From NCBI RefSeq assembly GCF_001884135.1, contig NZ_MAOC01000004.1, positions 62,001 to 126,000 of the forward strand: a stretch of 64,000 bases of DNA, in the 5' to 3' direction. Position numbers and translations under genes: made by a program. This document shows positions 24,294 through 31,421 of this stretch, piece after piece. Origin of the DNA: Bacillus nitratireducens (GTDB taxonomy: Bacteria > Bacillota > Bacilli > Bacillales > Bacillaceae_G). The notes under the pieces are model-generated. The model was given only the letters and a program-made list of their open reading frames with translations, was not told the DNA's origin and ran no database searches. Within the stretch, counting starts at the first letter, position 1; the number at the start of each line of letters is the position of its first letter.

Positions 24294-25058
24294 TCAACTT
24301 TCCTCAATTCTTTCCATCTTCCAAACTAAATTATCTGGATTGTTTTTCTCTAAAAAGGTTAACATCCACATAGTTTTTCCTTTGTCGTTCATCAACATCA
24401 CTTTATGGTTTAACTTCCAAGCCACGTCACTAACATAATTAGACATTTTATACATATCTTCTTCTCTCATAAGCTTTTCCTTTTTGATTAATCGTCTCGT
24501 TCTATACTCCCTTATTTCTAAGTACATATCAGCATAAGCCACTTCATGCTGCCAAATTATACTACATACATATTTTTTATTCGGACTACTCTTCTTTATA
24601 TATACAAGTTCATTTTTATAATCCAAATCCAGTACCTTATTGTATGCTTTTTCTAACATCTCTATATCCCAATCACATTTCACAGCTAAACTCTTCATTT
24701 CAGTATGAACGATTTGAAGGGCTAATTCTTTTTTCTCTCTATCTGATAAATATGGAAAATCCTTTACACTCCCGTACTCTACAAACACATTCATATATTC
24801 AGGAAAAATCCGATATTTCTCCTCCCACTGATTTAATAATGAAATATCATCCACACAGTGAACCCAGATACCTTTTTCATAGTCTGTTCTTAACTTTGGC
24901 ATATGTCGCTCGTATAAAGAAGTAATACAGCTCGTTTCTTTAAAAAAAGATATCTCTTCCTCGTAGTTACTTGAGGATGTTAATTGTAATACCTCTAGAC
25001 TACTTATATTCTCTTTTCTTTTTAGAAAACTTAATCGGATATCTCTTATAATTGGCAT
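24294..25058 (-). CDS. Hypothetical protein, 254 aa
   Basis: A 254-residue soluble protein, rich in Lys, Glu and aromatic residues, no signal peptide or helices. An AGAAGGAGAG ribosome site precedes the ATG. I do not recognise a family. The next gene on the same strand (25111-25440) begins 52 bases upstream. Both lie between the Rpn fragment and the first Bce-type ABC pair, a region that looks like accessory DNA. Confidence 0.7.
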   Translation of the reverse strand: MPIIRDIRLSFLKRKENISSLEVLQLTSSSNYEEEISFFKETSCITSLYERHMPKLRTDYEKGIWVHCVDDISLLNQWEEKYRIFPEYMNVFVEYGSVKDFPYLSDREKKELALQIVHTEMKSLAVKCDWDIEMLEKAYNKVLDLDYKNELVYIKKSSPNKKYVCSIIWQHEVAYADMYLEIREYRTRRLIKKEKLMREEDMYKMSNYVSDVAWKLNHKVMLMNDKGKTMWMLTFLEKNNPDNLVWKMERIEES

Positions 25059-25110
25059 TTACTCTCTCCTTCTTAATTCTACGACTATATAATTGATTCT
25101 CTAGCGCCAA

Positions 25111-25440
25111 CTAATCAATTTCAACCCATCCCATTCCCATATAGAGAAATAAAACTCCCACTACTAAAAAAAGCCCACCAACTAAAAAATAGAACGGTGC
25201 TCCGTGCAGCGGATCACAAAATAGCTCTAGAATGTTTTGTGCCACTACTGTCCATTTATCTTTTTTTGAATTTTTTTCTTTTATTTCTTTTACAAACCTA
25301 TACATACTTAAACCAATAAAAATGATGCCTATTAATAGACACCCTACTATGATAAGAATTCCCAAATATAACACTCCATTGAATCCTTGATATGTATACC
25401 CTATTTTAACTAAAAAAGCGAAAGAGAACATCATTTTCAC
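25111..25440 (-). CDS. Hypothetical small membrane protein; start inside a terminator
   Basis: An open frame of up to 109 residues with two clear hydrophobic segments (about residues 20-48 and 84-104) and a polar loop between. The upstream part, including the GTG at 25440, coincides with the terminator hairpin of the ABC permease gene and has no ribosome site, so the real start is probably further inside, near the first helix. The family is unknown. It is on the same strand as its neighbours and 52 bases before the 254-residue gene. Confidence 0.55.
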   Translation of the reverse strand: MKMMFSFAFLVKIGYTYQGFNGVLYLGILIIVGCLLIGIIFIGLSMYRFVKEIKEKNSKKDKWTVVAQNILELFCDPLHGAPFYFLVGGLFLVVGVLFLYMGMGWVEID

Positions 25441-25458
25441 TATGTTCTCTTTCGCCTT
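25412..25458 (-). terminator. Terminator of the first Bce-type ABC operon
   Basis: Read leftward, GGCGAAAGAGAACAT pairs with ATGTTCTCTTTCGC (14 bp) around AGTGAAAATG, followed by T6. The frame of the 25111-25440 gene runs through it. Confidence 0.9.
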
Positions 25459-25460
25459 TT

Positions 25461-27383
25461 TTATTTACTCACAATCCGAAAATAAGAACGAACCGTTAAG
25501 AAATAATATCCAATATAAATAACACTATACACACCAATACTTATTAATAATGGCACTGCGATTTCATACGGAATTACTGTCGATAAACCTTTTATCGCAA
25601 ATAAACTGTGTGAAATTCCAACTACTAACGGAATGAAGAAGATAAATCTCATTTGTTTTGCGATTGCTTTTTTCATTTCCTTTTTCGTTACCCCAAGCTT
25701 TCGAAGAACGATGTAACGTTCACGATCTGCATGTGCTTCTGTTAATTGTTTGAAGTAAATGATAGAACCCGTTGCAAGTAAAAATACAAGTCCTAAGAAC
25801 ATACCACTAAACATAATTAATCCTGACATTTCAATACCATCTCGGAAAATAGTGTAAAAATCGCTAAATTGATTATTTCCTTCTGCATCTTCTTCTGGAA
25901 TTACTTGTTTTAATTTCTCTGTTAGCACTTTACTATTTCTTTCATCTTTTACATCAATGTTTTGTACAGTGTGAGAACCGAATGTCTTCTTCGCCTGCTC
26001 GTACACTTCATCTGGAACGACAACTACAAGTTCATATAAGTTTGTAATGTTTCGTGCTTTTACTTCTTTCACTTGTACCGGTGCTACTTCTCCAATTTGG
26101 AATATAGCCTTTCTATTTTTATAAACGCCACTATCCCTATTTCCTTCACTATACATACCATCAAACGCGTATGCTTCTGTTTTCTTCAAATCCACTATTT
26201 CTTCATTTAAATATTTCGCAATTTTATTAAATGATGATTGCGCCATAAGATTAGTCGTTCTTGATTTTAAGGCATCTTTATTTGAAACATCGTCACCAAA
26301 TTCACCGACTACTTTTACTGTTTCTAACTCATATTGATGAATAACTTCATTCTTTTCTATTTCCTCTTTTAAAATCTCCTTCACTTTACGATCTACATGA
26401 TCATCTTTCTTTTCATATGAATAACTAACTGGCTTATATTTTTTCGCCTGCATATATGCGTTGTAGTACATTGTTACAGAAGTTCCAACTGCTGTTAATG
26501 TTACTGCGCTTAATACTGCAATTGTTGCTAACGATTTTGCATTTCCTTTAATGCGGTATAGTAATTGAGATGTTGTAACAATTTGCATTCCGTTATAAAA
26601 TGAAGATTTTTTGTTTCGCACTCTTTTTAATGCAAAAATAGTAAAGAACATAAATAATAAATACGTTCCAAGTACTGTTGCTAATAAAATGTAAAGAGCA
26701 AGTGGCATAAAGTTATCATCGTTAGCATTTTTAATAGCTGTTACTGATAAGAAATACCCTGAACCAATTAATAATACAGAAACGATAGCCATAATTTTAG
26801 AACCCTTTGGCATTCCTTCGCCTTCATTATCTGCACGGAATAACTCGATTAACTTAAATTGATAAATAACACGATATCCTTTAAAAGATGTGTATAAAAT
26901 AATAAAACAAAAAATAACTGCTGTATCTATAACCGCCCCAATTGGTACTTCAAAATGAACATTTACGCCCAATTCCATCATACTTACTAGTAACTGAAGG
27001 AACGATTTTGAAAGTAAACTACCAATTACAATTCCAATTACTAATGACAGGAAGCCCATCAACATATTTTCATAAAATAGCATTTTACCAATTTCTTTTT
27101 TTCTAATACCTAGTAAAGAATACAGACCTATTTCTTTCTTACGCTTCCGTGTGAAAAATCCATTTGAATATATAATAAATATCGCGACAAAAATAATAAG
27201 CATGACACTCGCAAGTTGAAACCCATTGTTCACTCGCTCTCCAGCTTCTCCTACTTGTGAATTGTACTGCAATGATTTAAATGTAAAATAAATGACGATA
27301 CTAAAAATCATTGAAGCAAAGTAAATAAAATAATCTTTAAAATTTCGTTTTATATTACGAAGTGCAATGCTATACAAGCTCAC
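25461..27383 (-). CDS. Bce-type ABC transporter permease (pair A)
   Basis: A 640-residue FtsX-domain permease of the BceB/YxdM type. Helices at about residues 18-36, 54-76, 108-130, 150-170, 200-220 and 230-252 precede a large extracellular domain of about 220 residues (310-525) and three closing helices. These transporters remove or sense peptide antibiotics such as bacitracin or cationic peptides. The start overlaps the ATPase gene end by 14 bases. It is a close paralogue of 31422-33371. The operon has the three-repeat operator listed at 28194-28248. The peptide it recognises is unknown. Confidence 0.9.
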   Translation of the reverse strand: MSLYSIALRNIKRNFKDYFIYFASMIFSIVIYFTFKSLQYNSQVGEAGERVNNGFQLASVMLIIFVAIFIIYSNGFFTRKRKKEIGLYSLLGIRKKEIGKMLFYENMLMGFLSLVIGIVIGSLLSKSFLQLLVSMMELGVNVHFEVPIGAVIDTAVIFCFIILYTSFKGYRVIYQFKLIELFRADNEGEGMPKGSKIMAIVSVLLIGSGYFLSVTAIKNANDDNFMPLALYILLATVLGTYLLFMFFTIFALKRVRNKKSSFYNGMQIVTTSQLLYRIKGNAKSLATIAVLSAVTLTAVGTSVTMYYNAYMQAKKYKPVSYSYEKKDDHVDRKVKEILKEEIEKNEVIHQYELETVKVVGEFGDDVSNKDALKSRTTNLMAQSSFNKIAKYLNEEIVDLKKTEAYAFDGMYSEGNRDSGVYKNRKAIFQIGEVAPVQVKEVKARNITNLYELVVVVPDEVYEQAKKTFGSHTVQNIDVKDERNSKVLTEKLKQVIPEEDAEGNNQFSDFYTIFRDGIEMSGLIMFSGMFLGLVFLLATGSIIYFKQLTEAHADRERYIVLRKLGVTKKEMKKAIAKQMRFIFFIPLVVGISHSLFAIKGLSTVIPYEIAVPLLISIGVYSVIYIGYYFLTVRSYFRIVSK

Positions 27384-28140
27384 TTATAGCACCTCCAGAA
27401 ATAGAAGACATAACATCTACAATTTTTTGGAAGAACTGTTTACGTGTAAGCTCCCCGCGATATAACTCTTTATATAATTCTCCATCTTTAATGAATACAA
27501 CTCGCTTGCAATAACTCGCAGCGAATGCATCGTGCGTTACCATTAAAATTGTTGCACGATCTTTTTCATTTAATGATTTCATACTTTCTAATAAATCTGT
27601 CGCTGACTTAGAATCAAGCGCACCAGTTGGCTCATCCCCAAAAATCATACTTGGATTTGTTACAATCGCTCTTGACGCTGCGCAGCGCTGCTTTTGTCCC
27701 CCTGATATTTCGTATGGATATTGATTTAAAATATGATCTATTCCAAATTTCTTTGCAATCATCTCAACGCGAGATTCTACCTCTTTCGCCTTCACTTTTG
27801 ATAAAGCTAGGGGCAATGCAATATTTTCTCGTACTGTTAACGTATCTAATAAGTTATAATCTTGAAAAATGAATCCTAAATGATTACGGCGGAATAACGC
27901 CAATTCATCATCATTCATCTTCACAATATCTTTTCCATCAATTAAAATCTCGCCTTTTGATGTTATATCAATAGTAGAAAGAACATTTAAAAGCGTCGTT
28001 TTCCCAGAACCAGATGGCCCCATAATACCGACAAATTCTCCTTCTTTCACCTGTAAATGAATATCTTTCAGCGCTTCAAATGTATTAATACCTGTATTAT
28101 ATATTTTCGAAATCCCTTTCGCTTCTAGCATTGTTTTCAT
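27370..28140 (-). CDS. Bce-type ABC transporter ATPase (pair A)
   Basis: A 256-residue ABC ATPase of the MacB/BceA class: Walker A GPSGSGKTT at about residues 41-49, signature ISGGQKQR near 145, Walker B MIFGDEPTGALD near 165-176 and a switch His in VTHD. A CAGGAGG ribosome site precedes the ATG. It energises the overlapping permease. The upstream leader contains a TATACT -10 and the TTAAGAAA repeats shared with two other local promoters. Confidence 0.94.
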   Translation of the reverse strand: MKTMLEAKGISKIYNTGINTFEALKDIHLQVKEGEFVGIMGPSGSGKTTLLNVLSTIDITSKGEILIDGKDIVKMNDDELALFRRNHLGFIFQDYNLLDTLTVRENIALPLALSKVKAKEVESRVEMIAKKFGIDHILNQYPYEISGGQKQRCAASRAIVTNPSMIFGDEPTGALDSKSATDLLESMKSLNEKDRATILMVTHDAFAASYCKRVVFIKDGELYKELYRGELTRKQFFQKIVDVMSSISGGAISELV

Positions 28141-28193
28141 CTATCTATACCTCCTGTTATGATTCTTGATGTTCCCTTTAAGCAACAGAGTTC

Positions 28194-28248
28194 AGTATAA
28201 ATAGATTTTCTTAACAAATAGTCACGGGGTTTCTTAATATTTTCTTAA
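28194..28248 (-). promoter_or_regulatory. Promoter with three-repeat operator (A), ABC pair A
   Basis: On the minus strand: TTAAGAAA at 28248-28241, again at 28237-28230 and 28214-28207, then seven bases and a TATACT -10 (28199-28194). The repeat spacing (11 and 23) and the 7-base gap are the same at 28940-28994 and 31323-31377, suggesting one shared activator. Confidence 0.75.
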
Positions 28249-28294
28249 AAAGAAAAATCCAAAACCATACAAGATGATTACGGATTTCCTATAG

Positions 28295-28474
28295 TTAAAA
28301 TATTAAATTACATTTCGAGCAAAAAGGAGCAGAATTTCCTCTTCTAATTTTCGCATTACATTTTGGACAATATACATATCTCTCTTCTATCTTTTCTCGT
28401 TCTATCATTTGTAAGGATACTATTCTCATACTACACATAAATCCAATTAAAATAAGACTAACAATGAGTAGCAC
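28295..28474 (-). CDS. Small membrane protein with zinc ribbon, 59 aa
   Basis: A 59-codon frame with GTG start: a hydrophobic N-terminal helix (LLIVSLILIGFMC), a charged linker (MIEREKIEERY) and a zinc ribbon of two CxxC pairs, CPKC and CSKC. A GGGGG ribosome site lies eight bases before the GTG. It falls between the ABC pair A promoter and yxeA, in the same direction. I do not know the family; a one-helix anchor with a cytoplasmic zinc ribbon is common in Bacillus. It has escaped a 60-residue size cut. Confidence 0.65.
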   Translation of the reverse strand: MLLIVSLILIGFMCSMRIVSLQMIEREKIEERYVYCPKCNAKIRRGNSAPFCSKCNLIF

Positions 28475-28513
28475 AACTCTCGCCCCCTCTCACTACACTT
28501 TACCATAAAATAA

Positions 28514-28548
28514 CAAAACCGATTCCCACATTGAGAATCGGTTTTATA
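28514..28548 (-). terminator. Terminator of yxeA
   Basis: AAAACCGATTC / GAATCGGTTTT around CCACATTGA, immediately after the yxeA stop on the minus strand. Confidence 0.88.
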
Positions 28549-28549
28549 C

Positions 28550-28897
28550 TTACAATCCTAATTTCGCCTTCGCTCCATCAGGAATTTTATCTGTTGTTAC
28601 TTGCACTTTATCATGTAAGAACTTACCTCTCGTAAGCACATGCCAGTATGAGCCTTTTGGTAATTCATCTACTTCATCAATTGTAACTTCTTTTTCCTTA
28701 CCATTTTCATCATAAGCTTTCACCTTATATTCACGACCTTTATTTCCACCTAACTCTTTACCAGCGTTATCAATTATTGCATAATGGTGCTCTATATCAA
28801 GGAAGGGATTCATTTGATCTAACTTAGCGCTCCCATTTAATAAATATACCGCTCCTGCTATGATGACAAGTAATGATGCAAGGATAAATCTTTTCAT
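28550..28897 (-). CDS. yxeA: YxeA-family exported protein (DUF1093)
   Basis: A 115-residue protein with a hydrophobic N-terminus (about residues 4-20), then a compact OB-like domain with the DUF1093 pattern: YKVKAYDENGKEK and PKGSYWHVLTRGK. A GGCGGA ribosome site precedes the ATG. In B. subtilis yxeA lies beside the yxdLM Bce-type transporter, and here it neighbours ABC pair A and shares its operator arrangement. The function is not known; it probably supports the response to a membrane-active peptide. Confidence 0.85.
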   Translation of the reverse strand: MKRFILASLLVIIAGAVYLLNGSAKLDQMNPFLDIEHHYAIIDNAGKELGGNKGREYKVKAYDENGKEKEVTIDEVDELPKGSYWHVLTRGKFLHDKVQVTTDKIPDGAKAKLGL

Positions 28898-28939
28898 CTA
28901 TATTCCGCCTTTCATTATGTTTTCTTTAAGATGTTTCTA

Positions 28940-28994
28940 AGTATAGAGCGTATTTCTTAATAAAAACTCGTACGGTTTCTTAACATTTTCTTAA
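28940..28994 (-). promoter_or_regulatory. Promoter with three-repeat operator (B), yxeA
   Basis: Minus strand TTAAGAAA at 28994-28987, 28983-28976 and 28960-28953, then seven bases and TATACT (28945-28940), 43 bases before the yxeA ATG. Same geometry as promoters A and C. Confidence 0.75.
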
Positions 28995-29044
28995 ACTAAA
29001 AGTGAAATATTAATTAGCGATACCAAAATAAACAAAAGTAACCC

Positions 29045-29092
29045 TTTACACTACCATTGACAAAATTACACCTTTAGTGTAATTTTACACTA
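29045..29092 (+). promoter_or_regulatory. Promoter and likely auto-operator of the XRE gene
   Basis: TTGACA at 29057-29062, a 17-base spacer and TAATTT at 29080-29085. The spacer holds the palindrome TTACAC-N5-GTGTAA (29066-29082), and TTTACACTA copies lie at 29045 and 29084, so a repressor could block this promoter. Confidence 0.65.
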
Positions 29093-29113
29093 AAACGAAA
29101 AAGGAGCCGTATT

Positions 29114-29572
29114 ATGGATAAACAAGAATTTATTGAACTCGTTAATTCAAAATTAAAACTCATCCGTGTTGAAAATGATTTATCACAAGATAAAATGTCA
29201 GAAATTATTGGTTTATCGAAGAAAACATTAGTGGAAATTGAAAAAGGAAGACGTACGCTAACATGGTCAGGTGCAGTTTGTGTCGTAACACTCTTCGAAC
29301 AGAGCGATACAGTCCAAATGACATTTGGGGATGATGTGAATGAAATTATAAAAACAATCGCTTTCACACATTACAATACGAAATTCCCGAAGACGTTAGG
29401 AGGAAAATTGTGGTGGCGACGAATAAAAGAATTAAACGGTTATCAAATACAACAAAACATTTTATCTCAACATTATAGAATTTTAGATACAGAAGACCGC
29501 AGAATATGCCACTCATTCGAATTGGATGAAATTGAAAAGCGCTTTATGGAAATGGCAAAAGCATCTCAATAA
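29114..29572 (+). CDS. XRE-family transcriptional regulator
   Basis: A 152-residue protein with an N-terminal Cro/C1-type helix-turn-helix (about residues 8-62; LSQDKMSEIIGLSKKTLVEIEKG) and a C-terminal region of unknown fold containing LGGKLWWRRIKELNGY. An AAGGAGCCG ribosome site precedes the ATG. The promoter carries repeated TTACACT sequences, consistent with autoregulation. It is divergent from yxeA, but the two promoters use different motifs, so a link is unproven. Confidence 0.85.
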   Translation: MDKQEFIELVNSKLKLIRVENDLSQDKMSEIIGLSKKTLVEIEKGRRTLTWSGAVCVVTLFEQSDTVQMTFGDDVNEIIKTIAFTHYNTKFPKTLGGKLWWRRIKELNGYQIQQNILSQHYRILDTEDRRICHSFELDEIEKRFMEMAKASQ

Positions 29573-29574
29573 AG

Positions 29575-29640
29575 TAAACCTTTAATCAGTTGGGGCTTTA
29601 CTGCCCTTTAATACGAGATAAAATAAATTCCGGAGTATAA
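29575..29640 (+). repeat. Diverged copy of the dispersed intergenic repeat
   Basis: AAGTAAACCTTTAATCAG followed by a GGGGC / GCCC hairpin resembles the start of the repeat at 21441. It fills the gap between the XRE gene and the next membrane protein and supplies the ribosome site region. Confidence 0.45.
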
Positions 29641-29645
29641 TTCAA

Positions 29646-30029
29646 ATGAAAAAACAGACAAGTATCACGATTTTAAATACGCTAATCATTAGCACCTTAG
29701 TATTCAATTTGTTTATTTTCACATCGAGAATGAGCTTTTTACCTTGGTATATTGAAGATGGATGGGAATATTTAGGATTATTATTTACATCCTTTATTTT
29801 CTTACTTTGCTTCTTTCAATCTTCGAAGCTTCATAAAGATGGAAAGTTAACTGCGCTACAAAAGTTCATTCCACTTGCTTCTGCCGCACTTTCAATCTTT
29901 GTTCTTATCACTCCATCAAGTGATTTTATGACTATATTAGCCAATCTGATCAATACAATCATATTAACAATTTATATAATTGTATTTCAGACAATGCCTA
30001 ATGTAAGTAATAAGGAGTTATTACATTAA
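29646..30029 (+). CDS. Hypothetical four-helix membrane protein
   Basis: A 127-residue protein with four hydrophobic segments (about residues 8-28, 41-60, 74-90 and 95-115). A CCGGAG site lies ten bases before the ATG at 29646. I do not recognise the family. It follows the XRE regulator gene by 73 bases in the same direction and may be co-transcribed with it, as in small regulator/membrane protein pairs. Confidence 0.7.
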   Translation: MKKQTSITILNTLIISTLVFNLFIFTSRMSFLPWYIEDGWEYLGLLFTSFIFLLCFFQSSKLHKDGKLTALQKFIPLASAALSIFVLITPSSDFMTILANLINTIILTIYIIVFQTMPNVSNKELLH

Positions 30030-30067
30030 AAGGGAGAGTTATTTTACAAAATAACTCTCCCTTTTAT
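30028..30067. terminator. Bidirectional terminator
   Basis: AAAAGGGAGAGTTATTTT pairs with AAAATAACTCTCCCTTTT, a 17-18-bp stem. Confidence 0.93.
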
Positions 30068-30100
30068 ACTACTCTCAATAACCATAAACCTTTATTCTAT

Positions 30101-30700
30101 TTACTTACTCATCACTGTACTTCTTCTTTGCTTATACAAGTAAGCACCACTCGCAACAACAAAAACAAGCCCGCAAAAATACACGCCATACTCTATCGCA
30201 ATCGCTACAATCTTGTTAATGTGTTGTCCAAATAATGAACCGAGTACAAAGTAAACGAGTGTCCAAACAAACCCTGTTGTATAGGAATACAAGGCATACA
30301 TCTTAAATGACATGTTATTCATTCCAACTAAATACGGTACAATATGTCTTACAACTGGTATGAAGTAACTTGTGACTAACGCATAATGGCCATACTTCTC
30401 TACCATTTGTTGAGATTTCAAAAGATATTTCGCTTTTTTCTTTTTCATTAGCTTATCAAGTACTTTTGTACCAAATATTTTCCCTAATATATAACCTAAT
30501 GATAGCCCAGATACGACACCTAAATATGTTAATAAAAACGCTGGAATGACACTTAATATCCCTAGTGAAGATACAAAACCACCACTCATTACAATCATTT
30601 CATCTGGAATTGGCATACCGATAATACCTAACCATAAGCAGAAAAATAATGCCCCATAACCGTACTGCTCAATATAAGATAATAATTCGTGCAATTCCAT
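30101..30700 (-). CDS. DedA-family (VTT domain) membrane protein
   Basis: A 199-residue protein of the DedA family: hydrophobic segments at about residues 15-33, 48-72, 135-158 and 170-190, with GMPIPDEMIVMSGG near residue 28 and the FIPVVRHIVPYLVGM segment near 112. DedA proteins are implicated in lipid scrambling and resistance to cationic peptides. It overlaps the preceding methyltransferase gene by one base (TAATG), so they are coupled, and shares that gene's three-repeat promoter. Confidence 0.92.
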   Translation of the reverse strand: MELHELLSYIEQYGYGALFFCLWLGIIGMPIPDEMIVMSGGFVSSLGILSVIPAFLLTYLGVVSGLSLGYILGKIFGTKVLDKLMKKKKAKYLLKSQQMVEKYGHYALVTSYFIPVVRHIVPYLVGMNNMSFKMYALYSYTTGFVWTLVYFVLGSLFGQHINKIVAIAIEYGVYFCGLVFVVASGAYLYKQRRSTVMSK

Positions 30701-31278
30701 TATGCATACGCTCTCCTTAGCCCTTTTTTACAGCTAAAGACGTAAGCTGGCGGGAAATTGAGCCACACTTTTTCGAGTGTAATTTCAGGAAAGAAATGCT
30801 GTATAAATCCTTTTTTCACAAGTGAATATTGAAATGTAATAAATTCACCGTTCTCATGTATCGCCTCCATTACATTGTTTAAAATGCGCTTTGAAACTTC
30901 TTCTGGTAAAGAAGTAAAAGGCAATCCTGATAAGACATAATCGATGTAGTCTATATTTAACTCTTTCATATACTTCTTTATATTTTCCGCTGAACCGTGT
31001 ATAACAATGACGTTCTGCTCATTTTTAAACTTTCTCGTTAACTCTTTGCAAAACACTTCATTAATTTCAATAAGAAGAAATATTGTCTCCTTCTTCTTTC
31101 TCTTCATAATTTCTTTCGTAAAAACACCTGTACCAGGCCCTAACTCTACGATACATTTCGCTCTATTAAAATCAATAATATTTACCATTTTCTTTGCTAA
31201 TATTTTTGAACTTGGCGCAACTGCACCAGTATGTTTCGGATGTTTAATAAATTCATGTAAGAATGTTATGAGCTGCAC
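30700..31278 (-). CDS. SAM-dependent methyltransferase (PmtA/KsgA-like)
   Basis: About 192 residues with the class I SAM-binding motif ELGPGTGVF (about residues 46-54) and a catalytic-loop-like segment SGLPFTSL near 122. This resembles phospholipid N-methyltransferase (PmtA) and rRNA adenine methyltransferase-like proteins. I choose the GTG at 31278, which has GGGGAGAGG five bases upstream; an earlier TTG at 31302 has no ribosome site. Pairing with DedA and sharing the operator of the ABC pair A suggest a membrane lipid rather than rRNA target, but that is inference. Confidence 0.8.
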   Translation of the reverse strand: MQLITFLHEFIKHPKHTGAVAPSSKILAKKMVNIIDFNRAKCIVELGPGTGVFTKEIMKRKKKETIFLLIEINEVFCKELTRKFKNEQNVIVIHGSAENIKKYMKELNIDYIDYVLSGLPFTSLPEEVSKRILNNVMEAIHENGEFITFQYSLVKKGFIQHFFPEITLEKVWLNFPPAYVFSCKKGLRRAYA

Positions 31279-31322
31279 ATAAACCTCTCCCCATTCGTTC
31301 AATAGTTTTTAACTTGTTTCTA

Positions 31323-31377
31323 AGTATAACTATCGTTTCTTAATAAAAATTGAGGAGATTTCTTAAGATTTTATGAA
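31323..31377 (-). promoter_or_regulatory. Promoter with three-repeat operator (C), methyltransferase-DedA
   Basis: Minus strand TTCATAAA (degenerate, 31377-31370), TTAAGAAA at 31366-31359 and 31343-31336, seven bases, then TATACT (31328-31323). Spacing equals promoters A and B. Confidence 0.72.
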
Positions 31378-31383
31378 GAATTA

Positions 31384-31416
31384 AAAAACAGCCACCGCCT
31401 ATAGCGATAGCTGCTC
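31384..31416 (-). terminator. Terminator of ABC pair C
   Basis: AGCAGCTATCGC / GGCGGTGGCTGT (with G-T pairs) around TATA, then T6 on the minus strand; it lies just after the permease stop. Confidence 0.85.
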
Positions 31417-31421
31417 ATTTA

